Made by a program: the position numbers and the translations under genes. Positions 9,088 through 17,552 of a DNA stretch of 64,000 bases are shown one piece after another (position 1 is the first letter of the stretch; every line of letters begins with the position of its first letter). The DNA comes from an uncultured Desulfobacter sp. GTDB lineage: Bacteria; Desulfobacterota; Desulfobacteria; Desulfobacterales; Desulfobacteraceae. The notes beneath the pieces are model-generated. The model worked only from the letters and a program-made list of their open reading frames with translations. It was not told where the DNA came from and did no database searches. The stretch is from positions 1,054,001 to 1,118,000 of the forward strand of contig NZ_OY762929.1 in assembly GCF_963666675.1 (NCBI RefSeq), in the 5' to 3' direction.

Positions 9088-9163
9088 TACAATTAAGATA
9101 AAATACAAATTCATCTTTTTCCTTTTCCGAAAAAGGCTGCCGAAATCCGGCAGCCTTTTTTGG
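9088..9163 (+). ncRNA. Candidate sigma-54-dependent small RNA
   Basis: A transcript from the sigma-54 start to the T-run after the hairpin at 9130-9160 would be about 75 nt: an unstructured A+U-rich 5' half with a CUUUUUCC stretch, then a 13-bp terminator stem. The layout (promoter, no ORF, intrinsic terminator) is that of a bacterial trans-acting sRNA. The same hairpin can end the convergent nifB-like operon on the other strand, so the terminator alone is weak evidence; the promoter carries the argument. Confidence 0.5.
9130..9160. terminator. Bidirectional terminator
   Basis: AAAAAGGCTGCCG (9130-9142) pairs perfectly with CGGCAGCCTTTTT (9148-9160) around a five-base loop, with T-runs readable on both strands. 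It serves the convergent operon ending at 9212 and any RNA from the sigma-54 promoter at 9062. Confidence 0.85.
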
Positions 9164-9211
9164 TTTTAGAGCGGGGTGTTCAAGTGCTTGTGGTCAGGGA
9201 TAAGAGAGGGG

Positions 9212-10150
9212 CTAACTGCAATTACAGATAAAAAAGGGGTTGACGGCTTTTTGTCCGTAGCCAATGACGTCAACGGAGCATTCCGATAAATTGTACTCTT
9301 CGGAAGCACTGTGGTTAAAACGGATCGTATCGCTTGTAAATTCAATGCGCAGCGGGATGGTCACCGATGTGTTTTCGGAACAAAGGCTCTCTTTTTCAGT
9401 CGGAGAATATTTGATCTGTCCACCCGCTGCATTTTTTAAAATTACGGCATTTTCGGTGGTGCTCAGCGCTGTAACCCCTCCCTGGTTGTTAAACTGTAAC
9501 GAGTTGATATCCCCCATAATGCCTTCGGGGTCATTGTCATAGGCAGATATGGTTCCGATTTTTGTTTTAACGGTAAGTGGCTCAACCGGTTCAACCGATT
9601 TAACCGATCCGTCTTCATAAAAGGAGATCCCAACGTGAATACGCATTGCGCCTAAGGGCGTTTGTACCTCAACCGTCTCCTGGGGCCAGAGGGTGATGCT
9701 TTTGATATTCCCATTTTTATAAAAGGCAAGGTTGATCGGCTTGGCCTTGATTGTGCCGCAGGGCAGTGCCAATTCAAGATCCTTGGCCAGAGCGAATTCG
9801 TCTTTTTCACCCCAGTAACCGCTTAACTTGCCATTGAGGGGGAAAAGTTTTTTCAAGGCGCCGTCATCATAAAACATGACAAGTTCCGCGCTGATTATTC
9901 CATATTGGGTCTCAATGTCGGCCGCCTCTTGAAGGGGGGCCTTTCTCAATTTCCCATTGTCATAAAAGGTGACCGGTTTTAAAATTCTTCTTCCGTGATC
10001 CTCTACCGCATATTGGGGGATAATGTCTCCAACCGGTGTTTTGATTTCAAATTTCTCAGTAAAAATGAGGGTGGCAGGATTGCCGGAGTCGTACCTTTCC
10101 AGATTTTGATAGCCTGTTATTGTGCCGTATTCTGTTTCTAACGTTTCCAC
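9212..10150 (-). CDS. MORN-like repeat protein downstream of nifB-like gene
   Basis: I do not recognise a named family. The 312-residue soluble protein has no signal peptide or membrane segment. It is built from about six repeats of roughly 35-40 residues in which a strand such as ETQYGIIS is followed by a MORN-like turn such as FYDDGALKK, FYDNGKLRK, FYKNGNIKS or FYEDGSVKS. The C-terminal third lacks the motif and ends in ICNCS. GTG at 10150 has a GAGG site six bases upstream; an in-frame TTG two codons earlier lies against that site. It follows the nifB-like gene by 51 bases on the same strand, so a shared transcript and a linked function are likely, but the function is unknown. Confidence 0.75.
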   Translation of the reverse strand: METLETEYGTITGYQNLERYDSGNPATLIFTEKFEIKTPVGDIIPQYAVEDHGRRILKPVTFYDNGKLRKAPLQEAADIETQYGIISAELVMFYDDGALKKLFPLNGKLSGYWGEKDEFALAKDLELALPCGTIKAKPINLAFYKNGNIKSITLWPQETVEVQTPLGAMRIHVGISFYEDGSVKSVEPVEPLTVKTKIGTISAYDNDPEGIMGDINSLQFNNQGGVTALSTTENAVILKNAAGGQIKYSPTEKESLCSENTSVTIPLRIEFTSDTIRFNHSASEEYNLSECSVDVIGYGQKAVNPFFICNCS

Positions 10151-10201
10151 ATTCAACCTCTTTTTAATTTTTAAGTGTCCTGTAACGTTTGGTGGTATTC
10201 G

Positions 10202-11467
10202 TCAAAATCCACATCCCATACCGGCCATGGGGTTCTTTTTGTTGCATGCCTTGATATCCCGCTGGACCATAAAGTCCCGGCTGTGTCCTTCAAAAACAGC
10301 TTCAGCCGCATCAATGATAGAGCCGTCCAATTCTAAAATATCGATTTTCTTTTTACTGAGTATGCGCCTGGGACTGTCGCCAAGGCCTGTGACCATCAAT
10401 GCCCTGCAGTCACTGAGCATCTCACTTAAGTCCTCCCAGCGCTGGGAACCGCCGCCGGGTTTGGGTGTCGTGCGGGCTTCGACAAAATAGACACCACCAT
10501 TGTCTTTTTTGCCATAGATGAGCAACTCTTCGGCTTTTCCTAAATGTTGGTTGATCAGTCGGCCGTCCACGCTGGCAATGGCCACATAAGGCCGTTCATC
10601 ATCGAAAATTTCAGGCATATCAGCGCATTCCTGAAGCTTTCTAAATATTTTACGGCTGTTCTTTTTGCCTATAAGTCCTACGGCATCCGCCCGGCAGCGT
10701 TGGCAATGGTACATCTGGGGGAGGTGTTTTTCAGCCTTTTTGCGAATCTCTTCCATTGAAGCCTGGGAGGGTTCTTCGATATGGGCAAAGTTGGATTCCT
10801 TATGGGGATAAAGGGGAATGCAGTTGTGGAGATCCACCTTCAATTCAGCCATCTTTTTGGCGATCGCTTCAATGTGGCCGTCATTGATGCCCGGAACAAC
10901 AACGGTATTGACTTTGGTGGTAATGTTTTTTTCTTTAAGGCGGGTAATGGCGTCAAGTTGTTTCTCCACCAAGACCTCGAAGCCGGGTTTGGGGCCTAAA
11001 GTTCTTTTGCCGTTACGGACAAATGCATATAACTGTGCACCGATTTCAGGGTCAATTGCATTGACCGAGACGGTGACATAGCCAATGTTCATCTCGGCAA
11101 GTTCATCAATATACGGGCCGATGCCAAAGCCGTTGGTGTCCGTGTAAAGGATCATTTCCGGATATTGTTTTTTTACCAGCCGAAGGGTTTCCATGGTTTC
11201 CTCGGGATTGGCAAAGGGGTCTCCGGGGCCCACGATCCCAACGGTGGAAATATTTTCTACGTTTTCAAGTACAAACTTGAGATAGATCATCGCCTGGCTT
11301 GGTTTCAGTACCGCACCGGTGACCCCGGGCCGATTTTCGTCAATATTGTCGTGTTTTCGATTGCAGTAATTGCATTGGATATTACATCTTGGTGCAACGG
11401 GCAGGTGAACGCGTCCGTAAACATCTTTGGCCTTGGCATTGAAACATGGGTGGTTGGATAGATCCAT
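10202..11467 (-). CDS. NifB-like radical SAM protein with NifX-type C-terminal domain
   Basis: A 421-residue protein. The radical SAM domain has the cluster motif CNIQCNYC (Cys28, 32, 35), GPGDP at 80-84, and the NifB-type HCQRCRADAVGL with Cys255 and Cys258; residues about 293-405 form a dinitrogenase cofactor (NifX/NafY-like) domain. NifB makes the NifB-co precursor of FeMo-co. However, the cysteine of the canonical NifB motif CNRKYDC is Asn41 here, and the cysteine of canonical LCLSTNG is Tyr108, so extra cluster ligands look lost. AGGAG supports the start. A sigma-54-like promoter lies about 110 bases upstream. No other nif gene is in the window. It may be a divergent NifB or a paralogue with another role. 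Confidence 0.85.
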   Translation of the reverse strand: MDLSNHPCFNAKAKDVYGRVHLPVAPRCNIQCNYCNRKHDNIDENRPGVTGAVLKPSQAMIYLKFVLENVENISTVGIVGPGDPFANPEETMETLRLVKKQYPEMILYTDTNGFGIGPYIDELAEMNIGYVTVSVNAIDPEIGAQLYAFVRNGKRTLGPKPGFEVLVEKQLDAITRLKEKNITTKVNTVVVPGINDGHIEAIAKKMAELKVDLHNCIPLYPHKESNFAHIEEPSQASMEEIRKKAEKHLPQMYHCQRCRADAVGLIGKKNSRKIFRKLQECADMPEIFDDERPYVAIASVDGRLINQHLGKAEELLIYGKKDNGGVYFVEARTTPKPGGGSQRWEDLSEMLSDCRALMVTGLGDSPRRILSKKKIDILELDGSIIDAAEAVFEGHSRDFMVQRDIKACNKKNPMAGMGCGF

Positions 11468-11573
11468 TTCTTTCTCCTGGTGTTTAAATGTAAAAATTAC
11501 CGACAGGCTAAAAATGATGCGCTGGAGTAATCATTCAACATATTTTCAGTTGTTAATCAACCATAAAGCATTA

Positions 11574-11590
11574 AAGCATTAAGAATGCCA
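11574..11590 (-). promoter_or_regulatory. Sigma-54-like promoter of the nifB-like operon
   Basis: On the minus strand the boxes are TGGCAT (11585-11590) and ATGCTT (11574-11579), with GG and GC ten bases apart. Predicted start near 11565 gives a leader of about 100 bases. RpoN control is usual for nif genes. I found no clear TGT-N10-ACA NifA site upstream. Confidence 0.6.
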
Positions 11591-11790
11591 GGCGATAAAA
11601 AAAATGAAAAAGTTGATCTATACCGCCAAGAATCCACGGTGAACAGTGTTTTATGAATTATCGGGATTGGCGATGCGGGTGGTGTGGAATGCACTTATTT
11701 ACGATATTGTAAATAATGTGATGACAGATTTGTAATATAATAATAATAAAGCTATTACTTCTTTCCTTGTTTTTGGTGCTCCCGTCCTTC

Positions 11791-11961
11791 ATGCGGTTTC
11801 CGGGGGCCGGATGGCTGCTCAATAAACTATATCCTGAAAAGTGTGATGTGGATATTGCGGCAGAACCCCAAAAATTTTACCGCCTTTTTTGTGAAAGACG
11901 CGGCGGCAAGATGTTTACCCGGAGAGATATTGAGTATAATGAAAAGCGTAAACGCAACTAA
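11791..11961 (+). CDS. Possible small protein or gene remnant
   Basis: A 56-residue frame rich in basic residues (ending RRDIEYNEKRKRN) with two cysteines. It has no ribosome binding site worth the name and no recognised domain. It may be the tail of a decayed gene. Listed because the amino-acid composition looks protein-like, with little confidence. The rest of 11468-12404 holds the nifB-like leader, repeat A copy 2 and A+T-rich sequence with no other gene that I can see. Confidence 0.22.
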   Translation: MRFPGAGWLLNKLYPEKCDVDIAAEPQKFYRLFCERRGGKMFTRRDIEYNEKRKRN

Positions 11962-12093
11962 TCGGAGAGATAGTGATTTTTTCATTCAATCCCCACGGAT
12001 GGGGCGCCACTTGCCCTTAAAATGATTGAGTCGTTAATGGCGCATTTTCAAGGCAAATTGTCAGAGGGCCTTAATCCTGACAGTACATGGATA

Positions 12094-12205
12094 GGGCTTG
12101 ATCATAAGATTGTCCATCTTTTGTAGGGGCAATCCCCTGTGGTTGCCCCCGTTAGGGCAGGCACAGAGACCCGCCCCTACAATGGCCGACATTAGAACCA
12201 AGCCC
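12094..12205 (+). repeat. Repeat A copy 2 with perfect 8-bp target duplication
   Basis: A full copy beginning GGGCTTGATCATAAG and ending with AACCAAGCCC. The octamer CATGGATA stands immediately on both sides (12086-12093 and 12206-12213). This is direct evidence that repeat A inserts by transposition with an 8-bp stagger. Confidence 0.92.
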
Positions 12206-12404
12206 CATGGATAATTTTAAAAAAAGTGAAACCAAAAAACAAATAAGCGATCCCTGGGTGTACAATTATCGTATCTATATTTAAGGTTTTTGGATTTTTT
12301 TAAATAACTTGACTTGGATTCAATATTTCGTTAGTGACCTGATTAAGTTTATAAGCGTGGGCTTATAATATTCATTTTTCGTTTTTGATTCGGAGGTGTT
12401 ATCC

Positions 12405-13082
12405 ATGAAAAACAAGTCAATATTTTTTTTGTTATTGGGAGTGTCTTTTTTGATTTTCTCAACCATCGCAGAGGCTTCTATCGTTTATTCCGGAAAACTA
12501 AATCTCAAGGGGCCAAATTTTAGTCTGGACCTGAACGGAGATACTGTTATAGATCTTGTATCCGGTTGGACTTTTATCGGTGGCGGAAATTATACGTCCA
12601 CTAGTTCATACGATGTATCTTTTAACAATAACTTTTCCATGCGGTACTTAAATGATTATCTGGGCGAAATGTATGGTGATTTTCCTGGATCTAAGGCGCC
12701 TTTGGAGTATGGTTCGCTTATTTCTTCTATTGCACCCCGTGACTTGAACTGGGCATCTAACTCAAATGACGCGATGATGTGGAATACATCGGATTTCTAT
12801 GCTGACCCACAGAATTCATATACAGGTGAGTGGAATAATATCCAAGGAAAATATCTTGGGTTTGAACTGACAGTTGAAGAAGAGGCATACTATGGCTGGA
12901 TTCAATTTGATACAGATAGTGAAAATAATATTACACTTATCGACTATGCCTATGAGAACATACCGAATACCTCAATAAGGGCCGGTGTTTCTCAAGTCCC
13001 TACTCCTGCATCATTAGGCATGCTATGTTCAGGCCTATTGCTTTTTGGCGTTATTCAGATGAATAAAAGAAATTCATTGTAA
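12405..13082 (+). CDS. PEP-CTERM-type exported protein
   Basis: A 225-residue protein with a signal peptide (KNKSIFFLLLGVSFLIF then AEAS cleavage region) and a C-terminal sorting tag: VPTPASLGML, a short hydrophobic helix and a basic tail (NKRNSL). PEP-CTERM proteins are handled by exosortase EpsH/XrtA-type enzymes and reach the surface or biofilm matrix. The middle is Asn-, Ser- and Tyr-rich, beta-type, with no recognised domain. The start follows GGAGG at 12392-12396; an in-frame GTG at 12396 overlaps that site and is unlikely. No exosortase gene is nearby, so it depends on one elsewhere. Confidence 0.8.
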   Translation: MKNKSIFFLLLGVSFLIFSTIAEASIVYSGKLNLKGPNFSLDLNGDTVIDLVSGWTFIGGGNYTSTSSYDVSFNNNFSMRYLNDYLGEMYGDFPGSKAPLEYGSLISSIAPRDLNWASNSNDAMMWNTSDFYADPQNSYTGEWNNIQGKYLGFELTVEEEAYYGWIQFDTDSENNITLIDYAYENIPNTSIRAGVSQVPTPASLGMLCSGLLLFGVIQMNKRNSL

Positions 13083-13210
13083 TTGTGTTGAGTGGCTTTT
13101 AAACTTTTGTTGTGGGCTGTACCTCAGTGCTGATATGTCAAGTCAGCCCATGGCTGTTATAAAAAATGCTTGCGTTCATGCCAAAAGAATAAAAGCTCTT
13201 TTTAGCTTTG

Positions 13211-13247
13211 AAAAAGCCGCAACACATACCATGTGTTGCGGCTTTTT
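13211..13247 (+). terminator. Strong terminator after the PEP-CTERM gene
   Basis: A perfect 17-bp stem, AAAAAGCCGCAACACAT (13211-13227) and its complement ATGTGTTGCGGCTTTTT (13231-13247), with a three-base loop and T-run. Confidence 0.88.
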
Positions 13248-13381
13248 GGGTTATTGGCAGGCTTTCATGTTTAATCCCTTGAAAATGAGCCCAGATGGGG
13301 TATAGTCCTGTCCTACTTGGATATGAGGATATTAATTTTACGGGCTGTTTCCAAATTTAAGAAAATAAAAGGCGTGATTTT

Positions 13382-14530
13382 ATGGATTTTAACCCCTGTA
13401 TGAAACACCAGGTGGTCAGAAAAACGGTGCGGGAGTTTGCTGAAAATGAGATCGGCCCCCATGCCGCAAGCCTGGACAGGGAAGGGCGCTTCCCCACTGA
13501 AATTATCGAAAAGATGGGGCCTTTGAATTACTTCGGCCTCCAGGTTCCGCCGGATTTAGGCGGTGCCGGTCTTGATACCATCTCCTATGCCATTGTGGTC
13601 GAAGAGTTGTCCCGGGTGTGCGCGGCCCTTGGGCTTTGTGTCTCTGTTCACAACAGTGTGGGAATCTATCCCATTTTAAAATTTGGTACCCAGGAACAGA
13701 TTTCCCGCTTTGTCCCGGATATGGCTGCCGGCAAACACATCGGTGCATTTTGCCTGACCGAAGCCAATGCCGGTTCCGATGCCGGCGGTGTGGAGACCAC
13801 GGCAACCAAGACCGACGAGGGCTACACCATCAACGGCACTAAAATTTTCGTCACCAACGGCGGCGTCTGTGACGTGGTGCTGGTATTTGCCGTGAACGCC
13901 GGGCAACAAGGCCCGTCCCGGCCCAATGTTTTTATTGTGGACAAGACCTGTTCGGGATTCAGCGTGGGCGAAATAGAGGACCTGTGCGGCATGCGGGCCA
14001 ATCCGGTGTCGTCCCTGTTTTTTGAGGACTGCCGGATTCCTGAAACCAATCTTTTGGGTAAACCGGGTCAGGGACTTAAAATCGGTCTGACCGCCCTGGA
14101 CACCGGCCGCATCGGCATTGCGGCCCAGGCGCTGGGGATCGCCCAGGCGGCCTTTGAGGCCGCCTTAAGTTATGCCAAGGAGCGCCGGCAGTTCAACAGC
14201 GCGTTGACAAAATTTCAGACCATCCAGAATTACCTTGCAGATATGGCCACCGCCATTGAATCTTCGCGCCTGCTCTTGTACCGGGCGGCGGCAGCCAAGG
14301 ATAAGGGCGGCGATTTTGGGGCCCAGGCCGCCATGGCCAAGCTCTCCTGCAGTGAAACCGCACGTACGGTGACGGATCTGGCCGTCCAGATCCACGGTGG
14401 ATACGGATATTCCAGGGAATATGATGTGGAACGCTACTTCAGGGAGGCCAAGGTCACCCAGATTTATGAAGGTACCAGTGAAGTGCAGAAGATGGTTATC
14501 GCAAGGCATCTGATTACCCGGCCCAGTTAA
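13382..14530 (+). CDS. Acyl-CoA dehydrogenase
   Basis: A 382-residue FAD-dependent dehydrogenase of the short-chain/medium-chain type, which introduces the alpha-beta double bond into an acyl-CoA and passes electrons to electron-transfer flavoprotein. Hallmarks are CLTEANAGSDAGG for flavin binding, QIHGGYGYSREY and the catalytic glutamate in IYEGTSEVQ near the C-terminus. Substrate chain length cannot be read with confidence. etfB and etfA follow directly (16 and 8 bases), so this is a dehydrogenase with its own ETF in one operon, acting in fatty-acid or branched-chain acid oxidation. Confidence 0.93.
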   Translation: MDFNPCMKHQVVRKTVREFAENEIGPHAASLDREGRFPTEIIEKMGPLNYFGLQVPPDLGGAGLDTISYAIVVEELSRVCAALGLCVSVHNSVGIYPILKFGTQEQISRFVPDMAAGKHIGAFCLTEANAGSDAGGVETTATKTDEGYTINGTKIFVTNGGVCDVVLVFAVNAGQQGPSRPNVFIVDKTCSGFSVGEIEDLCGMRANPVSSLFFEDCRIPETNLLGKPGQGLKIGLTALDTGRIGIAAQALGIAQAAFEAALSYAKERRQFNSALTKFQTIQNYLADMATAIESSRLLLYRAAAAKDKGGDFGAQAAMAKLSCSETARTVTDLAVQIHGGYGYSREYDVERYFREAKVTQIYEGTSEVQKMVIARHLITRPS

Positions 14531-14546
14531 GGAATAAAAGGAAGAT

Positions 14547-15392
14547 ATGGAAAAGAACACACTTGATATCATTGTATGCATCAAACAGGTGCCCATGGTG
14601 TCCGAACTGCCCTGGAATTCCAAAACCGGCACCCTGAAACGCGAACTTGCCCAGGGAATGATGGACCCGGCCTCACGCCTTGCCCTGGAAGCAGGGCTCC
14701 GCCTCAAAAAAGCAGGCCAGGCCGATGATCGTACGATCCAGGTGATCGCCCTGACCATGGGACCGCCCATGGCCGAAGAGGTGCTTCACCAGGCGGTGTC
14801 TTTGGGCGCCGACCGGGGTGTGCTGCTCACGGACCGGAAAATGGCCGGGGCCGACACCAATCTCACCTCTTTTATTCTGGGCCGCTATATAAAAATGTTT
14901 AAGCCGGATACCGGTCTTGTCTTGTGCGGTTCCCAGACCAGTGACAGCGAAACGGCCCAGGTGGGGCCCCAGCTGGCCTGTGACCTGGATTGGCCGGCCA
15001 TCGGCTGGGCATCGGATATCCGGCTGGCCGAGAAAACAGTTGTGGTTACACGACTGGTGGATGATTATATGGAAACCCTGGAAATGGATCTGCCGGGCCT
15101 TGTCACCATCGAACTGGGCGCATTTGTTCCACGGTATAGCGGACTTGCCGGGGTGGCCCAGGCCTTTGCCGTACCCCAAATTGAGGTTGTGGATGCCGGT
15201 CGTCTGGAACTGGACAACGATTTTAATGCCCTGAAAGATTCGCCCACCCGTATTCTGGATGTATTTTCCCCTGCCGCCCAAAAGGAGAGCCGGGTGCTCA
15301 AAGGGGCTGCGAAAACGGTCGTGGACCAGTTGTTCGCCGATTATGGAAAAGTGATCAGTTCGGCCATGGGTAAAGATTTGAAAAAGAAATGA
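14547..15392 (+). CDS. etfB: Electron transfer flavoprotein beta subunit
   Basis: A 281-residue EtfB, a little longer than the usual 250-260. It carries the N-terminal IIVCIKQVPMV strand, the adenine-nucleotide-binding domain with LCGSQTSDSETAQVGPQLA, and the ETF signature DYMETLEMDLPGLVTIE. It pairs with EtfA to accept electrons from the upstream acyl-CoA dehydrogenase. GGAAG precedes the ATG. Nothing in the local context marks it as a bifurcating type. Confidence 0.93.
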   Translation: MEKNTLDIIVCIKQVPMVSELPWNSKTGTLKRELAQGMMDPASRLALEAGLRLKKAGQADDRTIQVIALTMGPPMAEEVLHQAVSLGADRGVLLTDRKMAGADTNLTSFILGRYIKMFKPDTGLVLCGSQTSDSETAQVGPQLACDLDWPAIGWASDIRLAEKTVVVTRLVDDYMETLEMDLPGLVTIELGAFVPRYSGLAGVAQAFAVPQIEVVDAGRLELDNDFNALKDSPTRILDVFSPAAQKESRVLKGAAKTVVDQLFADYGKVISSAMGKDLKKK

Positions 15393-15400
15393 GAGGCCAC

Positions 15401-16408
15401 ATGTCAAACGAAACAACCGGCAAAGATATATGGGTCCTTGGGGATTATCGCAACTATTTTAAAAATCGTGTCACGCTCCAGATTCTGGCCAGGGCCAGGG
15501 CCCTGGCTGAAAAGACGGGCGGCCAGGTGTGCGGTGTGGTGTTTGGCCATGATGTGGCCGGATATGCCGGGGAATATATCGCCCATGGCGCGGACCGGGT
15601 ATATGTGATTGATCATCCAAGGCTTAAATCCTACGGCATTGAAACCTTTACAAACCTGTTGATCCGGCTGACCCGGGAGATGAATCCGGATATTATCCTG
15701 ATCGGGGCTACCCGGTTTGGACAGGAGGTGGCGCCCCGGGTTGCAAAGATTCTGGACACAGGGCTCACCGCCGACTGTATTGATCTTGACATCGACGATG
15801 AACAGAGGCTTGTCCAGATTGCCCCATCCTTTGGGGGCAACCTCATTGCACGGATACTCACCCCCAATGCGCGACCCCAGATGGCAACCGTGCGGCCCGG
15901 CACCTTCCAGGAACTGCCCCATGACGATACGGCCCAGGGCGAGGTGGTCTCCCTTGATCTGCCCGAAGATCTGCCCGCCGAGCGGATTCGCTGCGCCCAT
16001 TCCGAATACCGGCCGGCCAAAACCATGGGCATTGAAAAGGCGGATATTGTGATCACCGGAGGCAGGGGCATGGGCTCCAAGGGTAAATTTAAAAAATTGT
16101 TTGACCTGGCAGGGCTGCTCAATGCCGAGGTCGGGGCCACCCGCCCGGTGGTCCATGCCGGATGGGTGGACCACGAGGCCCTCGTGGGCCAGGCCGGCAA
16201 GCATATCCGGCCCAAGGTGCTCTTCTCATTCGGCGTCTCCGGCGCCATCCAGCACACGGCCGCGCTCATGGATGCCGATTTTATTGTGGCGGTGAACAAA
16301 AATCCAGATGCCATGATGATGAAATTGGCTGATGTGGCCATTGTGGCCGACGCCAACCAGGTTTGTTCCGGGATTATCCGGGCCCTGAAGGAGAAAATCC
16401 GGGACTGA
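15401..16408 (+). CDS. etfA: Electron transfer flavoprotein alpha subunit
   Basis: A 335-residue EtfA with the FAD-binding C-terminal signature (HAGWVDHEALVGQAGKHI, then LFSFGVSGAIQHTA and AVNKNPDAMM). It lacks the extra N-terminal ferredoxin domain that some anaerobe EtfAs carry. The frame opens at 15389, overlapping the etfB stop, but ATG 15401 has a better placed GAGAGG site. It is the last gene of the acyl-CoA dehydrogenase-etfB-etfA operon; the next gene is convergent. Confidence 0.93.
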   Translation: MSNETTGKDIWVLGDYRNYFKNRVTLQILARARALAEKTGGQVCGVVFGHDVAGYAGEYIAHGADRVYVIDHPRLKSYGIETFTNLLIRLTREMNPDIILIGATRFGQEVAPRVAKILDTGLTADCIDLDIDDEQRLVQIAPSFGGNLIARILTPNARPQMATVRPGTFQELPHDDTAQGEVVSLDLPEDLPAERIRCAHSEYRPAKTMGIEKADIVITGGRGMGSKGKFKKLFDLAGLLNAEVGATRPVVHAGWVDHEALVGQAGKHIRPKVLFSFGVSGAIQHTAALMDADFIVAVNKNPDAMMMKLADVAIVADANQVCSGIIRALKEKIRD

Positions 16409-16458
16409 CACCTTTTACATAGTGCCTGCGACTTAGGCCCATGGCTTTATTTGATAAT

Positions 16459-17532
16459 TTATTCTTCAGCCCAGTTGTTGATCCGGGATCGGATTTGATT
16501 CCGGATCTGTTTTACCTTGATGAGTTGTTCATCAAAAGACCCTTCAAGGGCAGAAGGGTCTTCAAAGCCCCAGTGCATTCGCTCCCCCTTTCCAAGAAAG
16601 ACAGGGCATTGCTCCGCAGAGGATTCATCGCACACGGTGATGACATAATCAAATTCCACACCGGCATCCAGAAATTCGTTAACCGATTTGGCCCGGTTGC
16701 CTGAAATATCAATGCCGTCCTGTTTCATTGCTTCAACAACGACGGCGTTCAGATTGCCAGGCTCAAGGCCTGCGCTGAATACCTCAAATTTTTTCGAACC
16801 GGCTTTTTTAAGATATGCTTCCGCCATCTGACTTCTGGCCGAATTATGAACGCAAACAAAAAGAACATTCTTTTTTATCTTAATGTCCATTATGAATTTC
16901 CAAAAAAATATGGCCAGGACAGCACCAATTAAAGGTGCCGCCAGATAGATCCACAGTGATTGCGTGTTTCCGGAGACCAGGGCCGGTCCTAGGGATCTTG
17001 CCGGATTCATGGAGGCGCCTGTGAACGGTCCGGCAAACATTGCCTCGAGCGCTACAGTACCCCCAATCGCTATGCCTGCCATCAAGCCTTGTTCCTTACT
17101 TCCCGTTGCAACATGGATAATGACAAACATTAATATGAAGGTAAGAATAATTTCTAAACAAAATGCGTTGGCCTCAGGAATGGAAGGTATTGTAGCGCCT
17201 AAATTTGACTTTGGGGAATCGATTATGATTTTCAGCAGGAAACTTGCAAAAATACCACCTGAAAACTGTGCGGCAAAATAAGGCAGAATTTTTTTCTTAT
17301 CAAATCGTCCTGCAACATAAAACGCCAGTGTGACGGCAGGGTTTAAATGGGCTCCGGATTTTTCACCCACGCTGTATATCATTGACATGACCACAAATCC
17401 AAAGACGAGCGATATTCCGGTGTGGGAAACTGCGCCTTGGGAAAAATTGTTTGCCGTAATCGCCCCTGTGCCTGCAAAAACAAGCATAAATGTTGCTAAA
17501 AATTCTGCCGAATATTTCCTGATATCATCCAT
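16459..17532 (-). CDS. Aquaglyceroporin-arsenate reductase fusion
   Basis: A 357-residue two-domain protein. Residues 1-215 form a six-helix MIP channel with both NPA boxes (NPAVT at 64, NPARS at 176). Residues about 222-357 form a thioredoxin-coupled ArsC of the low-molecular-weight phosphatase fold, with P-loop CVHNSARSQ (Cys227) and the resolving cysteines Cys301 and Cys309. The enzyme half should reduce arsenate to arsenite and the channel half let arsenite leave; such fusions have been described in actinobacteria. The frame extends 45 codons upstream, but those codons are translated repeat A; ATG 17532 is the natural MIP start. The ribosome site is weak. No arsR or other ars gene is adjacent. 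Confidence 0.9.
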   Translation of the reverse strand: MDDIRKYSAEFLATFMLVFAGTGAITANNFSQGAVSHTGISLVFGFVVMSMIYSVGEKSGAHLNPAVTLAFYVAGRFDKKKILPYFAAQFSGGIFASFLLKIIIDSPKSNLGATIPSIPEANAFCLEIILTFILMFVIIHVATGSKEQGLMAGIAIGGTVALEAMFAGPFTGASMNPARSLGPALVSGNTQSLWIYLAAPLIGAVLAIFFWKFIMDIKIKKNVLFVCVHNSARSQMAEAYLKKAGSKKFEVFSAGLEPGNLNAVVVEAMKQDGIDISGNRAKSVNEFLDAGVEFDYVITVCDESSAEQCPVFLGKGERMHWGFEDPSALEGSFDEQLIKVKQIRNQIRSRINNWAEE

Positions 17533-17552
17533 AATGCTGCCATTAAATTTGG

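Noticed and set aside
11468..11700. NifA-type TGT-N10-ACA enhancer upstream of the NifB-like gene
   Set aside because: The only near match has 11 bases between the half-sites and lies downstream of the predicted start, not upstream.
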